A stretch of DNA of 19,487 bases, from NCBI GenBank assembly GCA_963643215.1, contig CAVIJY010000036.1:1-19487 (forward strand). Direction: 5' to 3'. The translations under genes were made by a program, and so were the position numbers. The notes under the pieces are model-generated. The model saw only the letters and a program-made list of their open reading frames with translations. It did no database searches and was not told where the DNA came from. Positions 1 through 6,568 of this stretch are shown piece after piece. The first letter of the stretch is position 1. Every line of letters begins with the position of its first letter. The DNA comes from Darwinimomas sp963643215. GTDB taxonomy: Bacteria > Bacillota > Clostridia > Lachnospirales > Lachnospiraceae.

Positions 1-2
1 AT

Positions 3-145
3 CCACATGGCAATTATCCGGTGTTTGAGGGCTATAACCACATGCAGTTCCAAATCCGCGACCCGGAAGGCTTTGCGACGATGCTACGCTCGGTCATGGA
101 AGAAAATCACATGCGGAACTGCCGTTTTTGAAAGAGCTGGGCTGA
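3..145 (+). pseudogene. C-terminal end of an unrecognised protein, apparently frameshifted
   Basis: The window opens inside a reading frame that gives HGNYPVFEGYNHMQFQIRDP and stops early at 129-131. The continuation makes better protein sense if one base is missing near 114-115: the neighbouring frame then gives ELPFLKELG followed by a stop at 143-145, so the tail would read ENHMPELPFLKELG. This suggests a one-base deletion close to the 3' end, or a sequencing error. I do not recognise the family. The gene starts upstream of the window, so its length and domains are unknown. Confidence 0.4.
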
Positions 146-148
146 ACC

Positions 149-249
149 ATGGAAAGATACTTAATGGAAACGGCGGTTCTGTCATCATGGATGCCTATGT
201 AAAAAGTGGTAAGAGCTTCAACGAACTGATGACATTTCTGACGCCATAA
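149..249 (+). pseudogene. Degenerate coding remnants (ThrE-like start?)
   Basis: An ATG at 149 begins MERYLMETAVL and stops after 17 codons. That opening resembles the start of threonine/serine exporter (ThrE/DUF1212) N-terminal domains, but only eleven residues support this. The adjacent frame then reads MDAYVKSGKSFNELMTFLTP to a stop at 247-249, which looks like the end of a different protein. The simplest reading is that two gene fragments were joined by deletion. A small hairpin, ACGCC-ATAAA-GGCGT (241-255), overlaps the last stop and is followed by a short T-rich stretch; it may have been a terminator. No intact gene is visible here. Confidence 0.3.
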
Positions 250-313
250 AGGCGTTTAGTGTAACCTTTTTGCAGTGTTTTCAGAAAATGAATTTTTGAC
301 ATGAAACTTCGGG

Positions 314-342
314 TTGACACAAATGTAAATATTTCTTATGCT
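314..342 (+). promoter_or_regulatory. Sigma-A-type promoter of the pRiA4b-like gene
   Basis: TTGACA at 314-319 and TATGCT at 337-342 are separated by 17 bases, placing the transcription start near 349. The -10 box covers an in-frame ATG at 338, so that codon cannot serve as the start on this transcript. This supports the ATG at 374. Confidence 0.7.
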
Positions 343-373
343 GTTTTCATCTCGAGATAACGAGGTAACGAAT

Positions 374-2260
374 ATGGGAACAAATAAGACTTATGAGGAT
401 ATTATAACCGAATATCAATCATGCAGTTCCGTGATGCAGGTTGCGAAGAAACTGAAAGTTTCGGAGGATCGCGTGCGGCGGACGCTCATAACGGAGGGGC
501 TGTGGACGAGTCGTTCGGCGGAGCCGATAGTCAGGCGATACCGTGAGGGCAAGACCGTTTCTGAAATCGCGGAAGAACTTATGATATCCGAGAAGACGGT
601 GCAGTCCTATATCCCGTATTCCAGAGGAATGTATGGCGGAGAGCGCAGCGGTACGGCGGAAAGGAGCCTTGAGTACCGCGGGCGCATGGGAAAGGCGGTT
701 AAAGAGATGGTAAATAGAGACAAGGCGGGAGCAGAAACCGGGAATAATATAATTAAGATTCCACCCCATGTTTCTGAAATGGAGAAAAAAGCCGAGACAC
801 CGGCGGCAAAGTCGGGTTTGGATAAAATGCATGAAACAAAAGCTGACACGAGCAGTTCTAACGGGATAGATGTTTTAGATGGATCTGCGGACAGACAGGG
901 AATGTTACGCCGTTATGTATACCGCTTGCGGTTTGACTTGGTATCAAGTTTCTTTTATGGCGCAGATGAAGACCTTGACATGTCGGATGAGGAGCGAGAG
1001 GAGTTTTTGCGTCTTGCAAAGGCAAAGAGAGGGATCTCGCGCACGGTGCTCCTTCCGGGGGAGATGACCCTGCACGCGATGCACTACATGATTCTCCGGC
1101 TTTTCGGATGGCAGAACGAGCACCTGCATCGTTTCGCCATCCCCAAGGATGTTTTTGATGGCCTGACCGGCGGGAAGATCGGAGGCTGGCTTGACTTGTG
1201 CGGTGTACTTCTTCGGTTTCCGACAGGAGACAATACAGATCTATACTGGGACGATGACTACGAGCCAAACCAGAGCGTGAAGTCATGGCTGCGCAGCAAA
1301 TACAGGAAGAGTTATGCACAGAAAGCCGTATCAGAATCATTCATATCGTCCCTTGACGAGATAGATGATTTTAAGGAGCATTTCATGGCACCGAATGGGG
1401 CAAGAGCGAAGTTGTCGGGGGAAGACACGCTGGAAGACCTGTTCCATACCATCACTTTCGAGGAGGATTTCAATACCGTACTCGAGAGGCTCAGGGTATG
1501 CGACCTTTTCGCCGGTTCTGCCAGAATTGACGATGGGCTGATGAAAGAATGGAAGGATAGGATAGATAAGAACAGGGAAGAGGCGGCAGACGGCATTGAT
1601 AAATTGCGTGCTGACAGGAGAAAAAAGGCCGAAATTGACGAGGCGGTCGATGAACTGAAGGGCTGGCGGAAGCTCCGCGGTAATATAGAAAGCGCATTGT
1701 TTTACGGAAAACGCAAGGAGGTTGAAAAGCAGTTGGGAAAGAAGGCGGAGACGGTCATACGTCAGGCGAATGAGGCAATCCCTGTATGGGAAGAAACGGT
1801 ATTCGGTATATTAGACGAGCATAACCCGGACATGATACCCTTCCTTGACCATCTTTATTACCTTTATGATTTCGGCGATGACTGGTGCATAAAAATCACT
1901 TGTGAGAAACGCTATACGCGGAAGAACGAATGGGATTTTCCGGACGAACATGGCAGGATAAGGATAGGCACATTTAATGAAAAGGACGAACTTCGTACAT
2001 TCAGGTATTTTGACGAGGACGGCATTGAGGTGACAGAGGACGAAAGAATCACACTCTCGGAAGTCGATGTGAGGAAAGCACCTTTATGCATTGCCTCTGA
2101 CGGCGTTTTCCTGGTTGAAGATCCGGGCGGCATATATGGGTTTTATGAGATGCTGAAGACCCTGGCGGGAGACGACCCGGAGGAAAAGAAGAGCATGAGG
2201 GAATGGGCAAGAGGCCTCGGATGGACAGGGAGAATCAGCAAGCCGGAGAATATGCTATAG
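374..2260 (+). CDS. HTH / plasmid pRiA4b ORF-3-like protein
   Basis: A 628-residue protein. Residues ~13-45 (VMQVAKKLKVSEDRVRRTL) and ~60-82 (TVSEIAEELMISEKTVQSYI) are two helix-turn-helix-like segments of homeodomain/resolvase type. Residues ~115-175 are a polar, low-complexity linker. From ~181 onward it matches the pRiA4b ORF-3 family (IS1096 passenger TnpR-like) found on plasmids and mobile elements: RYVYRLRFDLV, then a PGEMTLHAMHYMILRLFGW-type segment, and late in the protein the family signature YDFGDDWCIKI. That domain is interrupted by a long charged insert. The biochemical function of the family is unknown; DNA binding is inferred from the HTH segments. The start at 374 has GAGGT 7 bases upstream and lies just after a good promoter; an earlier in-frame ATG (338) sits inside the -10 box. 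The gene probably stands alone and arrived with mobile DNA. Confidence 0.75.
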   Translation: MGTNKTYEDIITEYQSCSSVMQVAKKLKVSEDRVRRTLITEGLWTSRSAEPIVRRYREGKTVSEIAEELMISEKTVQSYIPYSRGMYGGERSGTAERSLEYRGRMGKAVKEMVNRDKAGAETGNNIIKIPPHVSEMEKKAETPAAKSGLDKMHETKADTSSSNGIDVLDGSADRQGMLRRYVYRLRFDLVSSFFYGADEDLDMSDEEREEFLRLAKAKRGISRTVLLPGEMTLHAMHYMILRLFGWQNEHLHRFAIPKDVFDGLTGGKIGGWLDLCGVLLRFPTGDNTDLYWDDDYEPNQSVKSWLRSKYRKSYAQKAVSESFISSLDEIDDFKEHFMAPNGARAKLSGEDTLEDLFHTITFEEDFNTVLERLRVCDLFAGSARIDDGLMKEWKDRIDKNREEAADGIDKLRADRRKKAEIDEAVDELKGWRKLRGNIESALFYGKRKEVEKQLGKKAETVIRQANEAIPVWEETVFGILDEHNPDMIPFLDHLYYLYDFGDDWCIKITCEKRYTRKNEWDFPDEHGRIRIGTFNEKDELRTFRYFDEDGIEVTEDERITLSEVDVRKAPLCIASDGVFLVEDPGGIYGFYEMLKTLAGDDPEEKKSMREWARGLGWTGRISKPENML

Positions 2261-2333
2261 GGTTAAAGTGATGGCATATTCCTCTGCTGATTGTCAGATA
2301 ATGGCGAAAGAACATCTATACAGGAGGGAAAGA

Positions 2334-2954
2334 ATGAGCAAGGTTTTGATTATCAACGGAAGTCCTCGCGTGAACGGCAATACATCCATTGCCGTTCGTG
2401 AGATGGAAAATGTATTCAAAGAGAATGGCGTGGAAGTAACCGCTGTGCAGGTGGGAAACAAGGCAATTCGTGGATGTGTGGCCTGCAATCATTGTGCAGA
2501 GACGGGCAGGTGTGTCTTCGACGATGCAGTGAATGAGCTGGCACCGCTTTTTGAGGAAGCAGATGGTCTGGTAATCGCCAGTCCGGTATATTATGCGTCG
2601 GCGAATGCAACGCTGATTGCCTGCTTGGATCGTTTGTTCTACAGCACGCATTTCGACAAGACCATGAAGGTGGGAGCCAGCGTTGTCTGTGCCAGAAGGG
2701 GCGGCTGCTCGGCAACCTTTGATGAGTTGAATAAATATTTCACCATCAGCAGCATGCCGATTGCATCCAGCCAGTACTGGAATTCGATTCACGGCAGAGT
2801 GGCGGGTGAAGCGGAAATGGATGAAGAAGGCAAGCAGACCATGCGAGCGCTGGCCCGCAACATGACATTTCTGATCAGAAGCATTGAACTTGGAAAAAAG
2901 GAATTCGGCTTTCCGAAGCAGGAAGAGCGAGTGGCTACGCACTTTATAAGATAA
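2334..2954 (+). CDS. Iron-sulfur flavoprotein / NAD(P)H-dependent FMN reductase-like
   Basis: A 206-residue flavodoxin-fold protein. The FMN phosphate loop is GSPRVNGNT (9-17). A compact cysteine cluster follows (C48, C51, C54, C60; spacing CX2CX2CX5C), as in archaeal and clostridial Isf iron-sulfur flavoproteins that hold one 4Fe-4S cluster beside FMN. SPVYYASANATLIACLDRLF is the usual second FMN-binding stretch. The protein should be cytosolic and pass electrons to small acceptors or oxidants; the substrate is not evident. The start at 2334 has AGGAGG six bases upstream, and homologs begin MSKVLIINGSPR, so a 22-codon in-frame extension upstream is rejected. It follows the previous gene by 73 bases and ends at a rho-independent terminator. 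Confidence 0.88.
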   Translation: MSKVLIINGSPRVNGNTSIAVREMENVFKENGVEVTAVQVGNKAIRGCVACNHCAETGRCVFDDAVNELAPLFEEADGLVIASPVYYASANATLIACLDRLFYSTHFDKTMKVGASVVCARRGGCSATFDELNKYFTISSMPIASSQYWNSIHGRVAGEAEMDEEGKQTMRALARNMTFLIRSIELGKKEFGFPKQEERVATHFIR

Positions 2955-2992
2955 ATGTTGTCGAATTTAGCTTTACATTTGACCAGGCTGAT

Positions 2993-3018
2993 AAAAGGCC
3001 GCAGAAATGCGGCTTTTT
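2993..3018 (+). terminator. Rho-independent terminator after the flavoprotein gene
   Basis: GCCGCA (2998-3003) pairs with TGCGGC (3008-3013) around a GAAA tetraloop. Five T follow, and an A-run precedes, so the stem can be extended by A-T pairs. Confidence 0.9.
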
Positions 3019-3125
3019 GAAGACTTCACAGTTAGCGACTTTTAACTAAAAAAGTAGTAAATTACACATTGCAGAGTGAAATAAGTGCAGGATGTGCATG
3101 GACACGAAAAAGGAGGCTGATCGAG

Positions 3126-3269
3126 ATGAAAGCGACGGAATTTCAGAAAATTTGCTCATCGTTTAAGAAAAGGGTGCACGACCCGTCAGCACTCTATGAT
3201 GGCCATGACGAATCGGACGACACAGAGGAAAACGCAAAGGGCGGTTTCTTGAAAGGAGTAGGACGATGA
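3126..3269 (+). CDS. Small acidic peptide translationally coupled to a ZIP transporter
   Basis: A 47-residue ORF beginning MKATEFQKICSSF, with AGGAGG nine bases upstream. Its stop overlaps the next start as ATGA (3266-3269). The first ~20 residues are amphipathic and basic. The second half carries an acidic and histidine-containing run (YDGHDESDDTEEN), then a glycine-rich basic tail. I do not recognise a family. The tight coupling to a divalent-metal transporter makes a metal-sensing or accessory role possible, but it could equally be the stump of a longer gene. Upstream, 3032-3049 contains the inverted repeat AGTTA-N8-TAACT, a possible site for a metal-dependent repressor. Confidence 0.5.
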   Translation: MKATEFQKICSSFKKRVHDPSALYDGHDESDDTEENAKGGFLKGVGR

Positions 3270-4045
3270 AAGCTGTTTTCTGGGGAATACTAATTCCTTT
3301 TCTCGGCACAGCATTGGGCTCGACCTGCGTATTCTTTATGAAAAAATCCCTTGGCGATCTTGTGCAGCGCTCACTCGCAGGTTTCGCCGCCGGAGTGATG
3401 GTGGCAGCATCTATCTGGAGCCTGCTGATCCCTGCCATTGAGCAGTCAGCAGCTATGGAAAAATTATCTTTTTTCCCGGCAGTTGCTGGTTTTTGGTTTG
3501 GCATTTTGTTTTTGCTTGCCTTGGATCATCTGATCCCTCACCTCCATGTGGGCAGCGATCAGGCAGAGGGACCGAAAAGCAGGCTGGGCCGCGCCACCAT
3601 GATGGTGCTGGCAGTGACCTTACATAACATCCCGGAGGGCATGGCAGTTGGCGTTATGTATGCGGGATTCCTCGCGGGGGACGCGCAGATCACGGCAGCC
3701 AGCGCGCTGGCCTTGTCCCTCGGCATTGCCATTCAGAATTTTCCCGAGGGCGCAATCATCTCCATGCCCCTCCGGGCGGAGGGCAAGAGCAAGAGTAAGG
3801 CATTTCTCGGCGGCGTGCTTTCCGGCGTTGTCGAGCCTATTGGCGCGGTGCTGACAATTCTTGCGGCGCAGCTGGTGATCCCGGCGTTACCGTATTTTCT
3901 GAGCTTTGCAGCGGGCGCCATGCTCTATGTGGTGGTGGAGGAACTTATCCCCGAAATGTCGCATGGAAAGCACTCCAACATCGGCACGGTTTTCTTTGCC
4001 GCGGGCTTTAGCGTCATGATGACACTGGATGTGGCGCTGGGATAA
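3266..4045 (+). CDS. ZIP-family divalent metal transporter (ZupT/GufA-like)
   Basis: A 259-residue polytopic membrane protein. The two family-defining helices are present: HNIPEG (120-125) and QNFPEG (157-162), which form the binuclear metal site of ZIP transporters; VVEELIPE (223-230) adds further carboxylates. A loop with PHLH (91-94) may bind metal on the cytoplasmic side. It should import Zn2+, and possibly Fe2+ or Mn2+, across the cytoplasmic membrane. The start ATG (3266) overlaps the stop of the small upstream gene and has AAAGGAG seven bases before it. Length and helix pattern are normal for GufA-type members. The exact metal cannot be read from sequence. Confidence 0.9.
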   Translation: MKAVFWGILIPFLGTALGSTCVFFMKKSLGDLVQRSLAGFAAGVMVAASIWSLLIPAIEQSAAMEKLSFFPAVAGFWFGILFLLALDHLIPHLHVGSDQAEGPKSRLGRATMMVLAVTLHNIPEGMAVGVMYAGFLAGDAQITAASALALSLGIAIQNFPEGAIISMPLRAEGKSKSKAFLGGVLSGVVEPIGAVLTILAAQLVIPALPYFLSFAAGAMLYVVVEELIPEMSHGKHSNIGTVFFAAGFSVMMTLDVALG

Positions 4046-4113
4046 GGAAACAATACATTATTGAGCATGACAGTATGCCGGAACTACCCTTCATCAGAAA
4101 GTGAGAGATACCT

Positions 4114-4956
4114 GTGAAACACAGAATTGAGAAAAACACCGTGCAGGAGACGCTGATTATTCCGCTGTATTCCCGAAAGCTGTGCTCGGAGCTATACCCG
4201 AACATCTATCGGGATGAAACGGCGGTGCGGTTGATTAACGAAATCGACTACGACTTCTCGCAGGTCGAGAAGAATTCTCGCAGCCTGATGCAGCGTTTCG
4301 GCTCGCTGGAGGTCGCCATGCGGCAGAATGACCTTGCTTTCGAGGTGCGGGATTATTTGAAAGGCCATCCCAACGCGGCGGTGGTCAATCTGGGCTGCGG
4401 GCTGGACAGCACCGGCAGAACCTGTGACAACGGCAGCTGTAAAATATACAATCTGGACTTTCCGGATGTCATTACCGTGCGCAACGAGCTTTTGCCCGTC
4501 GGGGTGCGGGAGGAAAACATCCCCTGCGATCTGAATGATACGGCGTGGTTTTCTCAAATCGATGCATCGGAGGGCGTGGTATTCTTCGCCTCTGGGGTGT
4601 TCTACTACTTTCTGACGGAGCAGGTCAAGGCGTTGGTACAGCGCATAGCAGACGCCTTTCCCGGTGGTGTATTGGTGTTTGATACAGCAAATCGAACGGC
4701 GGTAAAGATGATCGCAAAAACATGGCTTAAGAGTGCGAAGATCAAGGACGTGAGCGTGTATTTCGCAGTCTCCGACGCAAAGCGTGAGATCGGGGAGTGG
4801 GATAGCCGTTTGCAGGTTACCAGCCGGGGCTATATGTTGGGCTACACCGACCTTCGCGACCCGTCCGTCAGTGGTTTTTTCCGTTTTCTCGCCAAGATTG
4901 GCGACGGAATGCTGAAGATGCAGATTGTAAAGATCAGATTTGGAGGCAATCAATGA
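4114..4956 (+). CDS. Leucine carboxyl methyltransferase-family SAM methyltransferase
   Basis: A 280-residue class I SAM-dependent methyltransferase of the LCM/PPM1 type. The N-terminal part (NTVQETLIIPLYSRKL) is the family's conserved lead-in. VNLGCGLDST (91-100) is the SAM-binding motif I, YNLDFPDVI (112-120) carries the acidic ribose-binding residue, and FFASGVFYYF (157-166) matches the post-motif strand. Bacterial relatives methylate small molecules in varied pathways, so the substrate is unknown. The start is GTG at 4114 with a weak GAGAG site. Immediately after it, a GGAGG plus overlapping ATGA (4953) suggests a following gene was once coupled, but that frame ends after seven codons. Confidence 0.82.
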   Translation: MKHRIEKNTVQETLIIPLYSRKLCSELYPNIYRDETAVRLINEIDYDFSQVEKNSRSLMQRFGSLEVAMRQNDLAFEVRDYLKGHPNAAVVNLGCGLDSTGRTCDNGSCKIYNLDFPDVITVRNELLPVGVREENIPCDLNDTAWFSQIDASEGVVFFASGVFYYFLTEQVKALVQRIADAFPGGVLVFDTANRTAVKMIAKTWLKSAKIKDVSVYFAVSDAKREIGEWDSRLQVTSRGYMLGYTDLRDPSVSGFFRFLAKIGDGMLKMQIVKIRFGGNQ

Positions 4957-5096
4957 AAATTCCGGTATGGAAGTGAAGCTGCCCTGAGCGTATTGGTAGT
5001 TACACTGACATGAGAGAAGGTGAGATTTATGTTATTCCAAACTGTGGGAAATTTGAATTGCGTGGTGGGCTTTACGGCGTATTTGGTTTTTTTCAT
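4950..5096 (-). pseudogene. Truncated YafQ/RelE-type toxin
   Basis: On the minus strand an ATG at 5096 overlaps the antitoxin stop as ATGA, the normal coupling in relB/dinJ-yafQ operons. The first 15 codons, MKKTKYAVKPTTQFK, match the start of YafQ-like mRNA interferases. After codon 15 (about position 5052) the similarity stops abruptly; the remaining 33 codons (FPTVWNNINLTF...) look like the antisense of the plus-strand remnant. The catalytic histidines of the C-terminal half are absent, so no active toxin can be made. The break lies at about 5046-5052. Confidence 0.65.
4953..5051 (+). pseudogene. Broken start of a gene once coupled to the methyltransferase
   Basis: GGAGG (4942-4946) precedes an ATG at 4953 that overlaps the methyltransferase stop. 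The frame reads MKIPVWK, then TGA (4974-4976). The same frame continues with protein-like sequence (SCPERIGSYTDMREGEIYVI, then PNCGK) up to about 5050, where it meets sequence that belongs to a toxin gene on the other strand. This looks like a gene beginning with a nonsense mutation, cut off by a rearrangement. The family is not recognised. Confidence 0.35.
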
Positions 5097-5371
5097 GCTT
5101 TCAGGTCTGCAAAGAGTTCATCAAGATCGTTATAACCCTTCACGGACGGGTCCTTTGCAATCTTTTCTGCTTCCAACATGGCGGCAATTGTTTCCTTGTT
5201 GGGCTGATTGAGAGAGATGTCAAACGGAATGCGGCCTTCGCGGAGCGATTGACGAACAAAAATGTTGAACGCTGTGGACAGGTTCATGCCGAGTTCTCCG
5301 AAGAGTGCGTCGGCCTGTGCCTTCAAATCCGAATCCATGCGGATGCTGATATTTGTAGTAGAGCTAGCCAT
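5093..5371 (-). CDS. RelB/DinJ-family antitoxin (orphan)
   Basis: A 92-residue protein with the RelB/DinJ ribbon-helix-helix N-terminus: TTNISIRMDSDLKAQADALF forms the strand and first helix, and GMNLSTAFNIFVRQSLREGR the second. The C-terminal part is the acidic toxin-wrapping region (EAEKIAKDPSVKGYNDLDEL). The start at 5371 has AAAGGAG ten bases upstream and follows a clear promoter; a 28-codon upstream extension is not protein-like for this family. It would normally bind and neutralise a YafQ-type endoribonuclease and repress its own promoter. Here the toxin is reduced to its first codons, so it may act only as a repressor or as an anti-addiction module against related toxins. Confidence 0.88.
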   Translation of the reverse strand: MASSTTNISIRMDSDLKAQADALFGELGMNLSTAFNIFVRQSLREGRIPFDISLNQPNKETIAAMLEAEKIAKDPSVKGYNDLDELFADLKA

Positions 5372-5401
5372 AAAATCATCTCCTTTCTCGATGATGACTT
5401 T

Positions 5402-5455
5402 AATATATGCTTCTTGCACGAAAAAATCAATGATTCGCACGAATATCGCGTGCAA
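5402..5455 (-). promoter_or_regulatory. Promoter and likely operator of the antitoxin
   Basis: On the minus strand, TTGATT (5430-5425) and TATATT (5407-5402) are 17 bases apart. Three copies of a half-site lie in and upstream of this promoter: TTGCACG (5414-5420, inside the spacer), TCGCACG (5435-5441) and CGTGCAA (5449-5455). The outer two form a perfect inverted repeat. This layout suits autoregulation by the RelB-type antitoxin. Confidence 0.65.
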
Positions 5456-5559
5456 ATTCGCCTGTTCTTAAATGTTCACGTATTCGGAAACCATAGTTCA
5501 TGGACTGGTGATCGAGAAAAATCACAACATAATAGCTGAAAAGCAGTATCAAATTTTTT

Positions 5560-5590
5560 AGAACATCTGTAGAATTTCTATAGGTGTTCT
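5560..5590. repeat. 13-bp inverted repeat upstream of the cysteine hydrolase
   Basis: AGAACATCTGTAG (5560-5572) pairs with CTATAGGTGTTCT (5578-5590) around AATTT, with two G-T wobbles. There is no T-run directly after it on the plus strand, so it is more likely an operator or leader hairpin than a terminator. Confidence 0.5.
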
Positions 5591-5641
5591 TCCTAAAATC
5601 TATAGACGAAACAAAGTACTGAAGAAATGAGGAACAGAAGG

Positions 5642-6169
5642 ATGAGAAAAATACTGGTCGTTGTGGATATGCAAAACGATTTTATTGACGCCGCGCTGGG
5701 CACAAAAGAGGCTGTAGCTATTGTCGGTGCCGTGAAAGAAAAGATCAGCTCCTATCCGGCGGAAGATGTGATCGCTACCATGGATACCCACGGCGAAAAC
5801 TATATGGAAACACAGGAGGGCAAATATCTTCCCGTGCCGCATTGTATCAAGGGTTCTACTGGCTGGCAGATCCGATCGGATATTGCGGAGCTTCTGGCTG
5901 GCGCGAAGATCTACGAGAAACCGTCCTTCGGAAGCACTGCGCTGGCGGCGGATTTGAAGGCAATCGCTGATCAGGAAGAGATTGAACTGGAACTGATCGG
6001 TCTATGCACCGATATCTGCGTGGTTTCCAATGCATTGCTCCTGAAGGCGACGATGCCGGAAGTGAAGATCAGTGTGGATGCCAGGTGTTGTGCCGGCGTG
6101 ACACCTGAGAAGCATCTTGCGGCTTTGGAGACTATGCGAGCCTGCCAGATCCAGGTCATAAACGGATAA
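5642..6169 (+). CDS. Isochorismatase/nicotinamidase-like cysteine hydrolase
   Basis: A 175-residue cysteine hydrolase. The catalytic triad is visible: D9 (VVVDMQNDF), K93 (YEKPSFGS) and C126 (GLCTDICVVSN), with the cis-peptide region before the cysteine. D48 and H50 (ATMDTHGENY) and H67 are placed like the metal ligands of nicotinamidases. The likely reaction is hydrolysis of nicotinamide to nicotinate for NAD salvage, though related enzymes act on other amides. The start at 5642 is chosen because homologs begin MRKILVVVDMQ and GAGGA lies eight bases upstream; an ATG five codons earlier has a poorer site. It is transcribed alone or with the tiny frame at 6237. Confidence 0.87.
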   Translation: MRKILVVVDMQNDFIDAALGTKEAVAIVGAVKEKISSYPAEDVIATMDTHGENYMETQEGKYLPVPHCIKGSTGWQIRSDIAELLAGAKIYEKPSFGSTALAADLKAIADQEEIELELIGLCTDICVVSNALLLKATMPEVKISVDARCCAGVTPEKHLAALETMRACQIQVING

Positions 6170-6236
6170 GCGATGCGCTACGAGAATATTACAAAGGGCG
6201 TATTCATATCAACCTGAAGCCAAGGAGAACAAAACC

Positions 6237-6281
6237 ATGCTTTACGACCTTGAAGATGTGGTGCTGAATGATGCATTATAA
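6237..6281 (+). pseudogene. 14-codon stub with a strong ribosome binding site
   Basis: AAGGAGA (6222-6228) stands eight bases before an ATG whose frame is MLYDLEDVVLNDAL then TAA. This is probably the surviving start of a gene that followed the cysteine hydrolase. No family can be assigned. Confidence 0.3.
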
Positions 6282-6298
6282 ACATCTGAGTTTACAAC

Positions 6299-6559
6299 TT
6301 ATTTATACTTCTTTAAATCATTTTCCAGCTCTTCCTCCACATGAAGGATGGCTCTGACATTGTTTACAAATATACGGCCGGCGTCCGTCAGCTCCATGCC
6401 GTCATGCTTGCGTATGAAGAGATCGGCGCCGAGCTCCTCCTCTACCTTCTTCAGATGGCGGGAGAGTACCGGCTGGGACATATAAAGCTTTTCTGCGGCT
6501 CCCGAAAGGGAGCCTTCCTGCGCGATGACCAGTATATATTCAAGCGTCTTAGTATTCAT
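6299..6559 (-). pseudogene. LysR-family regulator stump (DNA-binding domain only)
   Basis: An 86-residue frame holding a complete LysR winged helix: MNTKTLEYILVIAQEGSLSG, then AAEKLYMSQPVLSRHLKKVE as the recognition helix, followed by the wing and most of the linker helix (ILHVEEELENDLKKYK). LysR regulators are ~300 residues; the whole co-inducer-binding domain is missing. It has its own site (GAGAGG, five bases before the ATG) and starts ten bases after the stop of the full LysR gene upstream on the same strand. It may be a pseudogene or may still make a DNA-binding peptide that competes for a site. A 16-bp copy of its start region occurs at 6200-6215. Confidence 0.65.
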
Positions 6560-6568
6560 ATCAACCTC

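Noticed and set aside
338..373. Earlier in-frame ATG for the pRiA4b-like gene
   Set aside because: It lies inside the -10 box and has no ribosome binding site; 374 has both a site and family-independent support from the promoter position.
4192..4953. 253-codon open frame on the minus strand
   Set aside because: Antisense to the methyltransferase, whose SAM motifs are plain; explained as a shadow.
4974..4976. TGA as selenocysteine codon
   Set aside because: No SECIS-like hairpin was seen immediately downstream, the frame is cut off ~25 codons later, and no selenoprotein family fits.
5020..5211. 63-codon plus-strand frame with a hydrophobic start
   Set aside because: Antisense to the antitoxin and the truncated toxin, both clearly recognised.
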